From: an uncultured Oxalobacteraceae bacterium
Lineage (GTDB): Bacteria > Pseudomonadota > Gammaproteobacteria > Burkholderiales > Burkholderiaceae
Direction of reading: 5' to 3'
DNA length: 31,377 nucleotides
Assembly: GCA_946480015.1 (NCBI GenBank)
Contig: CAMLIL010000068.1
Coordinates: forward strand, 1 to 31,377
The position numbers and the translations under genes were made by a program. The notes beneath the pieces were generated by a model, which saw nothing but the letters and a program-made list of their open reading frames with translations, did not search any database and was not told the origin of the DNA. Shown here piece by piece: positions 7,506-16,964 of this stretch (positions are counted from its first letter, which is position 1; every line of letters starts with the position of its first letter).

Positions 7506-8327
7506 TCAGGCGAGACGATACACCGACGGCACCAGCGCCACGACCGCATCGGTGACTTCGTTGAGCGTTTCGGAATGGCCGATGATCAGCCGCCCGTCCG
7601 GCTTGAGGGCGCCGGCCAGCCGCTCGACCACGGCGCGCTTGGTCGGGCCGCTGAAGTAGATCATCACGTTGCGCAGGAAGATCAGATCGAACTGGCCCAG
7701 CTGCGGCAGCGCCGTGTTCAGGTTGACCTGGCCGAACTGCACGCGGCGGCGCAGGCTGGAATCGACCAGCAGCGTGCCCTCCTGCGCCCCGCCGCCCTTG
7801 AGACAGTACTTCTTCAGGTACTCCGGCGGGATGTGGCGCGCGCGCTCCATCCGGTAGTGCCCGCGCTGGGCCTGGTGCAGCACCTTGGTGCAGATGTCCG
7901 AACCGACGATCTCCCACGCGCCGGTGGCGCCCATGCAGTCGGCCAGCACCATGGCGATGCTGTAGCACTCCTCGCCGCTGGAACAGGCCGCGCTCCACAC
8001 CCGCAAGGGCTTGCCGGCGGCGCGCGCCGCCATGGCCCGCTCGCGCAGCAGTTCGAAATGCTTGGGTTCGCGGAAAAAATAGGTTTCGTTGGTCGTCAGC
8101 AGATCGATCGCCACCTGCACTTCCTCCGGTGCGCTGCCGCCCTGCAGCACCCGGAAGTAGTCGGCGTAGCTGGCCACGCCGAAATGCGCCACGCGCTTGG
8201 CCAGGCGGCCGCCCACCAGCGCCTTCTTGGCGTCCGACATGGTAATCCCGGCGGCATCGAAGATGAAGCGCTGGAATTGCGCGAATTCGGCCTGGCTGAT
8301 TGCCGGGCGCTGATCGGTGGCGTGCAT
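7506..8327 (-). CDS. cheR: CheR, chemoreceptor methyltransferase
   Basis: This 273-residue SAM-dependent methyltransferase adds methyl groups to receptor glutamates. The N-terminal helical domain (about 10-75) is followed by the Rossmann-type methyltransferase domain with the SAM loop VWSAACSSGEECYSIAM, the acidic GSDI strand end and FDLIFLRNVMIYF late in the domain. AGGAG precedes the ATG. It starts 9 bases after the cheW stop. Confidence 0.96.
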   Translation of the reverse strand: MHATDQRPAISQAEFAQFQRFIFDAAGITMSDAKKALVGGRLAKRVAHFGVASYADYFRVLQGGSAPEEVQVAIDLLTTNETYFFREPKHFELLRERAMAARAAGKPLRVWSAACSSGEECYSIAMVLADCMGATGAWEIVGSDICTKVLHQAQRGHYRMERARHIPPEYLKKYCLKGGGAQEGTLLVDSSLRRRVQFGQVNLNTALPQLGQFDLIFLRNVMIYFSGPTKRAVVERLAGALKPDGRLIIGHSETLNEVTDAVVALVPSVYRLA

Positions 8328-8336
8328 TGGTAGCTC

Positions 8337-8849
8337 CTATTGTTCGGCCAGCGCCAGTGCCGCCTCGGCCTGGCCCAGTCCGGAAAACACCTGGCCGATC
8401 GCCAGCAGGATCACGAAACGTCCATTGATCTTGCCCATGCCGGCGATGAAGTCGTTGCGGATGTGGGCGCCGAAAGCCGGCGGCGGCTCGATATCGCTGT
8501 CGGCGATTTCCAGCACCGCGTTGACCGCGTCGACCACCACGCCGATCACCTGGCGCTCGCCTTCATCCTCGATCTCGACGATGACGATGCAGGTGCGCTT
8601 GGTCACCGGCGTGCTGGGACGGTTGAAACGCACCGACAGGTCCATCACCGTCACCACCGAACCGCGCAGGTTGATCACCCCGCGGATACAGTCCGACATC
8701 ATCGGCACATCGGTCAGCGCAGTGTACTCGATGATCTCCTTGACGCCCAGGATGGCGATGGCGAACATTTCGCCGCCCAGGGTGAAGGTCAGGTATTGGG
8801 TCGGCACCGCCGCCGCCGCCGGGGCGGCCTTGTGAGCTGCTGGGTTCAT
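8337..8849 (-). CDS. cheW: CheW, chemotaxis coupling protein
   Basis: This 170-residue coupling protein links receptors to CheA. A short Ala/Pro-rich leader (MNPAAHKAAPAAAAVP) precedes one CheW domain: QYLTFTLGGEMFAI, GVKEIIEYTALTDVP, then GVINLRGSVVTVMDL with the conserved arginine that contacts receptors and CheA, and GVVVDAVNAVLEI. Length is ordinary. It lies 12 bases after the MCP stop, so receptor and coupler are made together. Confidence 0.95.
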   Translation of the reverse strand: MNPAAHKAAPAAAAVPTQYLTFTLGGEMFAIAILGVKEIIEYTALTDVPMMSDCIRGVINLRGSVVTVMDLSVRFNRPSTPVTKRTCIVIVEIEDEGERQVIGVVVDAVNAVLEIADSDIEPPPAFGAHIRNDFIAGMGKINGRFVILLAIGQVFSGLGQAEAALALAEQ

Positions 8850-8861
8850 GGCCCCTCCCGA

Positions 8862-10529
8862 TCAGAACTTGGTGAATTCGGCTTCGTCCGGCGCGCCGGC
8901 GGCAGCCAGCGACAGGCTGGCGGCGAAGCGCGGCGTGGCGCCGGCCGGCTTGGGCGGGGCGCGGCGCGGTGCGGCCGGCTTGGCGGCGCGGGTGCGCGGC
9001 GCGGCGCTGTCGCGGCCCAGGCGGAAGAAGCTCATGGTCTGCTGCAGCTGCTCGGCCTGGCCGGACAGTTCCTCGGCGGTGGCTGCCAGTTCTTCGGAGC
9101 TCGAGGCATTCTGCTGGGTCGCCATGGACAGCTGGGTGATGGCCGAATTGATCTGTCCCACCCCGGTCGACTGCTCTTCCGAAGCGGCCGTGATCTCCTG
9201 CACCAGGTCGGAGGTCTTCTTGATGTTCGGGACCATTTCGTCAAGCAGCTTGCCGGCGCGCTGGGCCAGTTCCACGCTGCTGCCGGCCACGCTGCTGATT
9301 TCCTGCGCGGCGATCTGGCTGCGCTCTGCCAGTTTGCGCACCTCGGCCGCCACCACCGCGAAGCCCTTGCCGTGCTCGCCGGCGCGGGCCGCTTCGATGG
9401 CCGCGTTCAGCGCCAGCAGATTGGTCTGGTAGGCGATGTCGTCGATGATGCCGATCTTCTGGGCGATCTGGTTCATCGCGCCAGCGGTGGCCTTGACCGC
9501 TTCGCCGCCTTCGACCGCCCCTTCGGCCGAGCGCGAGGCCATGCCGTCGGTAACGCGGGCGTTCTCGGTGTTCTGGCTGATCGAGGCGGTCATTTCCTCG
9601 ATCGACGCACTGGTCTGCTCCACGCCCGCTGCCTGCTCGCTGGCCGACTGCGACAGCGACTGCGCCGTGGCCGACACTTCCTCGGACGCGCTGGCCACCG
9701 CTTCGGCGGCGCTGTTGGCTTCGCCGACGATGCGCACCAGGGCGTCGTTCATGTTCTTCATGGCCGACAGCAGCTTGCCGGTTTCGTCGGTGCTGGTGAC
9801 CTCGATCTGGCTGGTCAGGTCGCCGCCGGCGACCGCTTCGGCCAGGGTGACGGCCTGATTGATCGGACGCGTGATCGAGCGGGTGATCAGGAAGGCGAAC
9901 AGCAGGCCGACACCGAAAGCGCCGGCACCGAGCCCGCTCAACTGGGTACGCGCCTCCTCATACGCCTTGCGCGCCTCCGTCATGGCCTGGTCGCTGAACT
10001 TCTGCTCGAGCTCAATGAGCCCGCCCATCTCGCCCATCCACTTGTTCTGAACCGGCCGCACCTCCTGCATCAGGACCTGCAACGCTTCCTTGTTCTTGTT
10101 GCTCATGGCGAGCTGGGAGGCCTTGTTCATCAACGGCAGGATGTGGTTCTCGACCTCCTTGATCCTTACCATATAGGCCTTTTCCTCGGCCGTGGTATCG
10201 CTGATATCGGCGAACATCTTGTTCAGCTTTGCTTCGACCTCCGCATATTTGTCCTGCTGACGTTTGATGCGGTCGGCTTCCGGCTCCATTTCCGCCATCT
10301 CGGTCAACAGCACCAGGTTCCGCAGCGCCACCAGGCGGTCGTATACGGTCACGCGCATCGCCGTGGCCAGGGAGATCTCGACGTCGTTGACCGTGACGAT
10401 GTTTTCCAGGTTTTTCTGCACCGCCGCCAGGCGATTGGTGGCCAGGAAAATACTACCGATAAGCAGGGCCAGCACCAGTCCAAACCCGGCGGCCAGGCGC
10501 ACTCCAATCTTCAGATTCCCGAATTTCAT
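8862..10529 (-). CDS. Transmembrane methyl-accepting chemotaxis protein
   Basis: This 555-residue chemoreceptor has TM1 at about residues 11-33, a helical periplasmic domain at about 34-195 (four-helix-bundle type by length and helix-rich composition), TM2 at about 198-216, HAMP at about 217-270 starting with SITRPI, and a full signalling domain. Its tip reads [20 protein letters not shown], then [20 protein letters not shown]. The C-terminus is an Ala/Pro/Arg-rich linker ending EAEFTKF. That is not the canonical NWETF-type pentapeptide that tethers CheR, although the aromatic end is suggestive. GAGGAGAGAG precedes the ATG. It lies between cheA and cheW. The ligand cannot be predicted. Confidence 0.95.
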   Translation of the reverse strand: MKFGNLKIGVRLAAGFGLVLALLIGSIFLATNRLAAVQKNLENIVTVNDVEISLATAMRVTVYDRLVALRNLVLLTEMAEMEPEADRIKRQQDKYAEVEAKLNKMFADISDTTAEEKAYMVRIKEVENHILPLMNKASQLAMSNKNKEALQVLMQEVRPVQNKWMGEMGGLIELEQKFSDQAMTEARKAYEEARTQLSGLGAGAFGVGLLFAFLITRSITRPINQAVTLAEAVAGGDLTSQIEVTSTDETGKLLSAMKNMNDALVRIVGEANSAAEAVASASEEVSATAQSLSQSASEQAAGVEQTSASIEEMTASISQNTENARVTDGMASRSAEGAVEGGEAVKATAGAMNQIAQKIGIIDDIAYQTNLLALNAAIEAARAGEHGKGFAVVAAEVRKLAERSQIAAQEISSVAGSSVELAQRAGKLLDEMVPNIKKTSDLVQEITAASEEQSTGVGQINSAITQLSMATQQNASSSEELAATAEELSGQAEQLQQTMSFFRLGRDSAAPRTRAAKPAAPRRAPPKPAGATPRFAASLSLAAAGAPDEAEFTKF

Positions 10530-10554
10530 GTCTCTCTCCTCGTTGTGTACTGCG

Positions 10555-10564
10555 ATTATTTATA
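10555..10564 (-). promoter_or_regulatory. Possible internal promoter -10 element before the MCP gene
   Basis: The 46-base gap between cheA and the MCP gene holds TATAAATAAT on the minus strand, an unusually AT-rich patch for this operon, about 25 bases before the MCP start. A matching -35 box is not clear. It might allow extra receptor expression relative to CheA. Confidence 0.25.
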
Positions 10565-10575
10565 GTTGGACGTAC

Positions 10576-12672
10576 TTAGTGCATGGCCGCTTCGCCCGCT
10601 TCGGCGACCGTGGGTGGACTGGCGCGGATCAGCGCCGGCACGTCCAGGATCAGCGCCACCTCGCCGCTGCCGAGGATGCTCGAACCGCTGACGCATTCCA
10701 GGCGCTGGAACAGTTTGCCGAGCGGCTTGATGACGGTCTGCGATTCGCCCAGCAGCGAATCGACCACCAGCCCGGCGCGCTGGCCGGCATACTTGACCAC
10801 CACCACGCTCTGGCGCGGGCCGGCGTTGCCCTCGACGGCGAACAGCTGGCGCAGCCGGATCAGCGGCAGCACCTGGCCGCGCAGATCGGCCACGTCGTGC
10901 CCGGGCAGCGCGCGCAGCTCGACGCATTCCTCCACCATGTCGAGCGGGATCACGAACACCGAGCGGCCCACGCCGACCTGGAAGCCGTTGATGATGGCCA
11001 GCGTCAGCGGCAGGCGCACCGTGACCGTGGTGCCCACGCCCTCGGTACTGGCGATGCTCACGCTGCCGCGCAAGGCGGTGATGTTGCGCTTGACGACATC
11101 CATGCCGACCCCGCGGCCGGACAGGTTGGTGACCTGCTCGGCGGTGGAAAAGCCCGGCTCGAACACCAGCGCGAACACTTCTTCGTCGCTCAGCGCCTTG
11201 CCCGCTTCGACCAGGCCGCGCTCGACGGCCTTGGCCAGGATGCGTTCGCGATTCAGGCCGCCGCCGTCGTCGCTCACTTCGATGACGATGGTGCCCGAGT
11301 CGTGATAGGCATCCAGGCCAATGGTGCCGACCGCGTTCTTGCCGCGCTGCTCGCGCACGGCGGCTGGCTCGATGCCGTGGTCCATGGCGTTGCGCACCAG
11401 ATGGGTGAGCGGGTCGCCGATCTTTTCGACCACGGTCTTATCGAGCTCGGTATCCTCGCCGCTGACCTGCAGCACGATCTCCTTGCCCAGCTCACGCGCC
11501 ACATCGTGCACCACGCGCTGGAAGCGGTTGAAGGTGGCGCCGATCTTCACCATGCGCAGCTGCAGCGCGCTGTTGCGCACTTCCTCCACCAGCGCCGACA
11601 AGGTGGCGCTGCATTCCTGGAACTGCAGGTTTTGCGCGCGCCGGGCGATCAGGTTGGCGCTGGCGGTGGTGATGATCAGTTCCCCGACCAGGTTGATCAA
11701 ATGATCGAGCTTGTCGGCGTCGACCCGGATGCTGCTGCCGTCCAGGCCTTTCGCTTCGCGCGCCTTGCCCTGCCTGGCCAGCGCCGCTTCCACCACCGGC
11801 ACGGCGGCCGCGCCCTGGGCGATCAGGATCTGGCCGATCGGCTGGTTTGGCGCGCCGGCCTGCTGGCGCAGCGCCGCCGTCAGCTCGCCCTGGGTAACGC
11901 CGCCGGCGCGCACCAGCGCTTCGCCCAGCTTTTCGCCGGCGCCCGGCGCGTCCTCGATGCGGCGGATGGTGTCGCGCACTTCCTGGAATGGCGGTGTAAT
12001 GGCGATTTCGCAATCGTCGCGCACGAACTCGAACACCGCTTCGATCTCGGCCTTGCTGGCCTGGCTGCGCAGGTCGATCTCGAAGCCGAGATAGCACAGT
12101 TCGGCGTCCATCTCGGCCAGCGGCGGCATCGCCGCGCTGTGCGTGACGACACGTTCGAGGTTGCCGATGGTGCCCAGGTAGCGCAGGAAGGACATCGGGT
12201 CCATGCCGTTCTGCAGCACCAGCGCGCCGAACTGCAGGACAATGTGCCAGGTATCGGCCGGCACGCGTACCACCGGCGCCGGTTCCAGATAGCGCTGCAG
12301 GCGCTGCACCAGCGGTACGCCCGCCTGTTCCAGTACGGGATCGGGCGCGATGCCTTCGTCGCGCACGGTGGCCAGCAGCCGTCCCAGATGGTCGCGGCAT
12401 TCCAGCAGCAGGGCTATCAGCTCGCTGTCGAGCAGGCCGGCATCCTTGCGCACTTCATCGAGCACGCTTTCGGCCACGTGGGTAAAGGCCACCATATGAT
12501 CGATGCCGAACAGCCCGGCCGAACCCTTGATGGTGTGGGCGGCGCGGAAGATCGCGTTGACCGCTTCCGCATCGGGCGGCCCGGCATCGATCGACAGCAG
12601 CGCCGCTTCCATCGCTTCGAGCAGTTCGCCGCTTTCGGCGATAAAGGTAATCAGGGCGTCGTCAAGCGTCAT
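10576..12672 (-). CDS. cheA: CheA, chemotaxis histidine kinase with an atypical linker region
   Basis: This 698-residue kinase phosphorylates CheY and CheB. The Hpt domain (1-105) has the phospho-acceptor H46 in FRAAHTIKGSAG. Residues 140-225 form a module (WHIVLQFGALVLQNGMDP, LRYLGTIGNLERV, AELCYLGFEIDL) in place of a standard CheY-binding P2 domain. Residues 247-300 form a helical segment (EALVRAGGVTQGELTAALRQ, then PIGQILIAQGA) resembling the N-terminal domain of type II secretion ATPases. Dimerisation follows at about 312-375, then ATPase boxes LVRNAMDHGIE (424-434), SDDGGGL and SGRGVGMDVV (518-527), and a CheW-like domain (about 555-690). This layout occurs in some alternative CheA proteins. 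Its start overlaps the STAS gene by 11 bases. Confidence 0.96.
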   Translation of the reverse strand: MTLDDALITFIAESGELLEAMEAALLSIDAGPPDAEAVNAIFRAAHTIKGSAGLFGIDHMVAFTHVAESVLDEVRKDAGLLDSELIALLLECRDHLGRLLATVRDEGIAPDPVLEQAGVPLVQRLQRYLEPAPVVRVPADTWHIVLQFGALVLQNGMDPMSFLRYLGTIGNLERVVTHSAAMPPLAEMDAELCYLGFEIDLRSQASKAEIEAVFEFVRDDCEIAITPPFQEVRDTIRRIEDAPGAGEKLGEALVRAGGVTQGELTAALRQQAGAPNQPIGQILIAQGAAAVPVVEAALARQGKAREAKGLDGSSIRVDADKLDHLINLVGELIITTASANLIARRAQNLQFQECSATLSALVEEVRNSALQLRMVKIGATFNRFQRVVHDVARELGKEIVLQVSGEDTELDKTVVEKIGDPLTHLVRNAMDHGIEPAAVREQRGKNAVGTIGLDAYHDSGTIVIEVSDDGGGLNRERILAKAVERGLVEAGKALSDEEVFALVFEPGFSTAEQVTNLSGRGVGMDVVKRNITALRGSVSIASTEGVGTTVTVRLPLTLAIINGFQVGVGRSVFVIPLDMVEECVELRALPGHDVADLRGQVLPLIRLRQLFAVEGNAGPRQSVVVVKYAGQRAGLVVDSLLGESQTVIKPLGKLFQRLECVSGSSILGSGEVALILDVPALIRASPPTVAEAGEAAMH

Positions 12673-12934
12673 GGCATGCTCCAGTGTCCAGGCCGAACAG
12701 CTGGAAGGCTTCCAGCACGGCGTCGCTATGGCCCTGCAGGTCCAGCCGCAAGCCGCGCGCCTCGGCGGCCCGCCCGGCTGCGATCAGCAGCTGGATGCCG
12801 GCGCTGTCGATCTCGCAGACATCGGCCAGGTCCAGGGCCAGGCTGGCGCCTGGCGCCAGTCCGGCCAGCGCATCGGCCAGTTGCTGGCGCAGCGTGGCGG
12901 CGCCGTAGATCGTCAACTCCGGTTCCATCCGCAT
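12662..12934 (-). CDS. STAS-domain protein (anti-sigma-factor-antagonist-like)
   Basis: This small protein of about 90 residues is a single STAS domain: LTIYGAATLRQQLADAL, LALDLADVCEIDSAGIQLLI with the conserved Asp-Ser phospho-site (DSAG), and a C-terminal helix (SDAVLEAFQLFGL). Such proteins relay signals by serine phosphorylation or by partner switching. Three starts are possible: GTG 12961 (overlapping the cheY stop), ATG 12949 and ATG 12934. I chose 12934 because GGAG sits 9 bases before it. Its end overlaps cheA by 11 bases, so synthesis is coupled. No cognate serine kinase is visible, and its role in the chemosensory array is inferred only from location. Confidence 0.85.
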   Translation of the reverse strand: MRMEPELTIYGAATLRQQLADALAGLAPGASLALDLADVCEIDSAGIQLLIAAGRAAEARGLRLDLQGHSDAVLEAFQLFGLDTGACHDA

Positions 12935-12957
12935 GGTGTTCGTCTCCATGACGGCGC

Positions 12958-13326
12958 TCACGGCAGGATCAGCTTTTGCACGGCGTTGAGCAGCACTTCC
13001 GGCTTGAACGGCTTGACCACCCAGGCCTTGGCGCCGGCGGCCTGCCCTTCGCGCTTCTTCTCGTCGGCCGATTCGGTGGTCAGCATGATCACCGGGGTGA
13101 AACGGTAGCTGGCCAGGGTCTTGACCTGCTTGACGAAGCTGATGCCGTCCATATTGGGCATGTTGACGTCGCTGACGATCAGGTGGATCTTGCGGCCGTC
13201 GAGTTTGGACAGCCCGTCCTTGCCGTCGCAGCCTTCGACGACCTCGTAGCCGGCGCCACGCAGGGTGATGCCGACCACCTGGCGCACCGAGCTGGAATCG
13301 TCCACGATCAGAATTGTCTTTGCCAT
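12958..13326 (-). CDS. cheY: CheY-type single-domain response regulator
   Basis: This 122-residue receiver protein is the likely CheA output that acts on the flagellar switch or another motor. Visible residues are D9/D10 of the acidic pocket, phospho-acceptor D53 in SDVNMPNMDG, the Thr in IMLTTES, and the Lys in VVKPFKP. ATG 13326 was chosen because the sequence starts as a normal receiver there; the longer frame upstream is a shadow of the MCP-like gene. GAGG-type ribosome sequence (CGACAAGAGGCC) precedes it. Its stop abuts the STAS gene. Confidence 0.93.
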   Translation of the reverse strand: MAKTILIVDDSSSVRQVVGITLRGAGYEVVEGCDGKDGLSKLDGRKIHLIVSDVNMPNMDGISFVKQVKTLASYRFTPVIMLTTESADEKKREGQAAGAKAWVVKPFKPEVLLNAVQKLILP

Positions 13327-13366
13327 GCTGGCCTCTTGTCGGTTAGGGATTGAATAGAGTGAATCA

Positions 13367-14455
13367 TCAGAAGAACGTGACTTCGTCGGCTTCCTGCGGC
13401 GCCACCTTGGCCAGCTGCCCGCTGCCGTGCGCATTGCGTTCTTCGGCCATGGTGTAGTGGCTGCCCAGTTCGTCCAGCCAGGAGCGGCTGTCGGGCGGCA
13501 TGGCGCCGCCGGCCACGCTGTCGCGCATGCGCATGATGTCGGCGCCGACCACTTCGAGGATCTGGCGGATGCGGTCCTGGAACTGCAGCGCCACCAGCAG
13601 GTCGGCCACGTCGCCGCGCAGGGCGCCGCCATGGCGCTTCATGTTTTCGGCCGAGCCGGCCAGTTCGCGCACGTGGCCCAGCACGTCCTCCATCACCTGG
13701 CCGGAGGCGACCATGGCATCGCGGTCGTTGCGGTCGGCGTGGTCGGCCACTTCCAGCGTGGTGTTCATGGTGGCCCAGGCGCTGTTCATGCGTTCGGTGA
13801 TGCGCTTGCCGATGTCCGACGACGACAGCGACAGGCGCCTCACTTCGGCGGCGATCACCGCGAAGCCGCGCCCGGCGGTGCCGGCGCGCGCCGCTTCGAT
13901 CGAGGCATTGATGGCCAGCAGATTGGTCTGCGCCGCGATCAGGCCGACTTCCGCGGCCATTTCCTTCAATTCACCGATGGCGCCGGCCAGCTGGCGCACG
14001 TGGACGAGCAGCCCGGCCTTGCTGTCGATGACGCTTTCCAGGCAGGCGATCACCGGCCCCAGTTCGCGCTGGCACAGGGTCAGCAGGCTGATCGCGCTTT
14101 CCTGCCCGCGCGCGCGGTCGCCGAAGCCGGCGTCGTCGAAGCGCGCCAGGATCGAGGAAAACGAGGTGATCAGCTGACCGACCGCTTCTTCCGACTGGGC
14201 CAGCACCGCGCCGATGTGGTGCTCCCACACCGGCAGCACGTCTTGCAGCAGATCGGCCACCGGCGCTGCCGCCGGCGATTCCGGCACCAGCCCGGCCGGC
14301 GCGGCCGGCGCCGCGGGCGGGCGCAGCATGGCCAGGCAAGCGGCTGCCACGCCGATGGGAGCGGCCAGCTTGAGCCAGAAGGCGTCGCCGCACAGCGGCA
14401 GCAGCGCACTGGCCAGCGCCAGCGCGGCCAGCACCGGCATGCGCAGGGAGCTCAT
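13367..14455 (-). CDS. Short MCP-like signalling protein without a sensory ectodomain
   Basis: This is a 362-residue protein. Two closely spaced hydrophobic segments (about residues 5-22 and 28-45) are joined by a few residues, so it is anchored in the membrane with almost no periplasmic part. A Pro/Ala-rich linker (46-65), helices, and an MCP signalling hairpin follow, with tip [20 protein letters not shown] near 169-188 and [15 protein letters not shown] after it. There is no HAMP. The C-terminus ends EVTFF. The ATG overlaps the preceding receiver gene stop as ATGA. It probably senses through a partner or an intracellular cue rather than a periplasmic ligand. It lies 40 bases upstream of cheY. 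Confidence 0.88.
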   Translation of the reverse strand: MSSLRMPVLAALALASALLPLCGDAFWLKLAAPIGVAAACLAMLRPPAAPAAPAGLVPESPAAAPVADLLQDVLPVWEHHIGAVLAQSEEAVGQLITSFSSILARFDDAGFGDRARGQESAISLLTLCQRELGPVIACLESVIDSKAGLLVHVRQLAGAIGELKEMAAEVGLIAAQTNLLAINASIEAARAGTAGRGFAVIAAEVRRLSLSSSDIGKRITERMNSAWATMNTTLEVADHADRNDRDAMVASGQVMEDVLGHVRELAGSAENMKRHGGALRGDVADLLVALQFQDRIRQILEVVGADIMRMRDSVAGGAMPPDSRSWLDELGSHYTMAEERNAHGSGQLAKVAPQEADEVTFF

Positions 14456-14874
14456 TGCCGTCCCCGGCAAGCCTGTGCGACCAGCTCGGCGAGCGCTTCG
14501 CGGCTGACCGGCTTGTGCACCACGCCGAGCAGCTTGAGGTGGTGGAAGCGTCCCATCAGCGCGGCCGAATGGAGTACCCGCTCCTCCATCCCGGACAGCA
14601 GGATGACGCAGCCGCGGTAGCCGGCGGCGGCCATCGCTTCCATGACCTGGAAGCCGTCCATGCCGGGCATGTGCAGGTCGCAGATGACCAGGTCTGGCGC
14701 GCCGCTGCGCAGCGCGGCCACGCCGCGCTCGCCGTCGCTGGCGCTGGAGACGCGGGTGACGCCGAGCGTGCGCAGCATTCCGCCCAGCAGTTCATGGGTG
14801 AAGGGGTCGTCGTCCACCAGCAGGATGTGCAGGCTTGCCGCTGGGATTGAAAGGTCGGTCGTAGGCGTGGTCAT
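14452..14874 (-). CDS. Receiver-domain response regulator
   Basis: This 140-residue protein is a single receiver domain after a 15-residue leader: [14 protein letters not shown] (acidic pocket D21-D23), D66 in [12 protein letters not shown], a Ser in ILLSGM in place of the usual Thr, and K121 in VVHKPVS. It has no output domain. It lies 14 bases downstream of the hybrid kinase and overlaps the MCP-like gene, so it is a likely intermediate between the two. The longer serine-containing loop ([16 protein letters not shown]) resembles receivers in phosphorelays, but this is only an impression. Confidence 0.9.
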   Translation of the reverse strand: MTTPTTDLSIPAASLHILLVDDDPFTHELLGGMLRTLGVTRVSSASDGERGVAALRSGAPDLVICDLHMPGMDGFQVMEAMAAAGYRGCVILLSGMEERVLHSAALMGRFHHLKLLGVVHKPVSREALAELVAQACRGRQ

Positions 14875-14888
14875 GGTCGATGACGTAG

Positions 14889-16961
14889 TTAGGAAGCGTT
14901 GATTGGCAGCGCAGGCGCGAGGCGGCGCTCGCGCGTGAGCTGGGCGCGCAGGCGTTCGAGCATGACCGGCAGCTGGGCCGCCAGCGCGGCGGCGTCGGCC
15001 GGCACGTCGTTCTGTTCGAGCGCGAAGCAGCTGTCGGCCAGCGACTTGGCGCCGATCGCCCGGGCCGAGGACTTCAGGCGGTGCCCGAGCGCGCGCACCT
15101 GGGCCAGGTCGGTGCGCGCCAGCGCGGCCTCGATCTCGCCGATGGTGACGGCGGCATTGTCGAGGAATATGCCCAGCAGGCGGCTCATGGTCTCGGCGTC
15201 GTTGTCCACCAGCGCCGCCAGCACGCTGAGCGAGATGGTGTCGACCGCTTCATGCGGCGGCGCCGGTTGTCCGTCGGCTGCGCCTTGCGGGTCCGATGCG
15301 GCGATCCAGCGCGCCAGCGTGCGGTAGAACAGGTTCGGCTCGATCGGCTTGACCAGGAAATCGTTCATGCCGGCGGCCAGGCAGTCGGTGCGGCTGCTGT
15401 TGAAGGCATTGGCGGTCAGCGCGATCAGGGGCGGCTGCGCCAGGCGCGCGTCGGCGCGGATGTGGCGCGCCGCGGTGCAGCCGTCCATCACCGGCATCTG
15501 CACGTCCAGCAGCACACAGTCGAAAACGCCGCTGTCCATGGCCAGCAGCGCGGCCGCGCCATCGTTGACGATGGTGATGCGCGCGCCGGCCCGCTGGACC
15601 AGAATGCGGGTCAGCTCCTGGTTGAGCGGATTGTCTTCGGCCAGCAGGATGTGGGCGCCGGCCAGGCGGCCCATCACCTGGTCCATGCCGTCGGCGCTGC
15701 TGCCTCCTGCCCGGGCGGCGGCGCCGGCGGCCGGGGCCAGCGTCTCCAGCGTCACTTCGAACCAGAACAGGCTGCCCGAACCGCCGCTGACCACGCCCAC
15801 GGTTCCGTCCATCCTTTCGGCCAGCTGGCGGCAAATGGCCAGCCCCAGGCCGGTGCCGCCGTACTTGCGGGTGGTCGAGCTGTCGGCCTGGTGGAAAGGC
15901 TGGAACAGATTGCGCTGCTGTTCGGCCGACAGGCCAATGCCGGTATCCTGCACTTCGATGCGCAGGCGCAGGCGGCCGCGCTGCTCGCCCAGTCCGCGGG
16001 CCCGCACCCACACCCGGCCGCGCTCGGTGAACTTGATGGCGTTGCCGATGTAATTGCCCAGTATCTGCGACAGGCGCAGGGCGTCCCCGGCCACCCGGCG
16101 CGGCAGGTCGGGCTGCACCTGCACCAGGATCTCGAGGCCTTTCTCGCGCGCCAGGCCGACAAAGCCGGCCGCGGTTTCGGCGATCACATCATGCAGGTCG
16201 ACCGGCAGGGTTTCGATTTCGAGCTTGCCGGCATCCATCTTGCAGAAGTCGAGGATCTCGCTGACGATGCGCAGCACGCTGTGGCCGGACTGCTGGATCT
16301 TGTCGATGTAGTCGCGCTCGCGCATCTCGCCCATGCCGTCCAGCGCCAGGTGCGCCATGCCGAGAATGCAATTGAGCGGCGTGCGGATTTCATGGCTCAT
16401 ATTGGCCAGGAATTCATTCTTGGCACGCACCGCCGCCTCGGCCTGGGCCAGGGCGTCCTCCAGCAGGCTGGTGCGCTCGGCCACGCGGTGTTCCAGGGTA
16501 ACGGCGGCCTGCTCGGCCTGGCGCTTGGCCTGCAGCAATTCACGCTCGTAGCGGCGCCGCTCGCTGGCATTGAACACCGACATGCGGATCAGCTCGGGAC
16601 GGCCCTCGGCGTCGCGGTCGAGCACGGAACTGACCAGCACCGGCAACAGCGCGCCGTCGCGTCCGCGCAGATCGATGGCGGTATCGCTGACCTTGCCCTG
16701 CATGAGCAGCAGCGGAGCGTGGTGGGTTTCGAAAAAAATCCGGGCGCCGGCACCGATCAGGTCGTGAAAGCGCGTGGTGTGGACCAGCTCGTCGCGGCGG
16801 TAGCCCAGCCAGTCGAGCAGGGTCTGGTTGACCGTGCCGATGGTGCCGTCGACCGCCAGGCACAGGAAGCCGACCGGCGCGTGTTCGTACTGATCCACCG
16901 CACTGCGCTCCATGCGCGCCAGTAGCGCCGGCGGGATCGGTTGGGCTTGTTGATTTGACAC
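14889..16961 (-). CDS. Hybrid sensor histidine kinase (PAS-HisKA-HATPase-REC-Hpt)
   Basis: This protein of about 690 residues is soluble, with no membrane segment. It has a PAS domain at about 22-135 ([20 protein letters not shown]), a coiled-coil linker at 136-182, HisKA with H190 in [11 protein letters not shown], HATPase with an N-box near 303-311 and G-boxes DTGIGL and GGTGLGLAI, a receiver with D486 in [12 protein letters not shown], and a C-terminal Hpt domain with a His near 627 in [14 protein letters not shown]. The whole phosphorelay is thus in one chain and can pass phosphate to a separate receiver. The start is uncertain: TTG 16964 or GTG 16961 (chosen). It is the first gene of the operon, after an AT-rich intergenic promoter region. 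Confidence 0.94.
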   Translation of the reverse strand: MSNQQAQPIPPALLARMERSAVDQYEHAPVGFLCLAVDGTIGTVNQTLLDWLGYRRDELVHTTRFHDLIGAGARIFFETHHAPLLLMQGKVSDTAIDLRGRDGALLPVLVSSVLDRDAEGRPELIRMSVFNASERRRYERELLQAKRQAEQAAVTLEHRVAERTSLLEDALAQAEAAVRAKNEFLANMSHEIRTPLNCILGMAHLALDGMGEMRERDYIDKIQQSGHSVLRIVSEILDFCKMDAGKLEIETLPVDLHDVIAETAAGFVGLAREKGLEILVQVQPDLPRRVAGDALRLSQILGNYIGNAIKFTERGRVWVRARGLGEQRGRLRLRIEVQDTGIGLSAEQQRNLFQPFHQADSSTTRKYGGTGLGLAICRQLAERMDGTVGVVSGGSGSLFWFEVTLETLAPAAGAAARAGGSSADGMDQVMGRLAGAHILLAEDNPLNQELTRILVQRAGARITIVNDGAAALLAMDSGVFDCVLLDVQMPVMDGCTAARHIRADARLAQPPLIALTANAFNSSRTDCLAAGMNDFLVKPIEPNLFYRTLARWIAASDPQGAADGQPAPPHEAVDTISLSVLAALVDNDAETMSRLLGIFLDNAAVTIGEIEAALARTDLAQVRALGHRLKSSARAIGAKSLADSCFALEQNDVPADAAALAAQLPVMLERLRAQLTRERRLAPALPINAS

Positions 16962-16964
16962 CAA

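Noticed and set aside
8340..10565. 741-codon plus-strand open frame opposite cheW and the MCP gene
   Set aside because: Low-complexity antisense shadow with no motif and no plausible ribosome site.
10264..12951. 895-codon open frame on the plus strand opposite cheA and the MCP gene
   Set aside because: It lies antisense to two strongly supported genes. Its product is rich in His, Gln, Arg and Ala without domains, a typical GC-rich shadow of codon third-position bias.
15081..16925. 614-codon plus-strand open frame opposite the hybrid kinase
   Set aside because: Antisense to an intact multi-domain kinase. Composition is skewed and no domain is recognisable.
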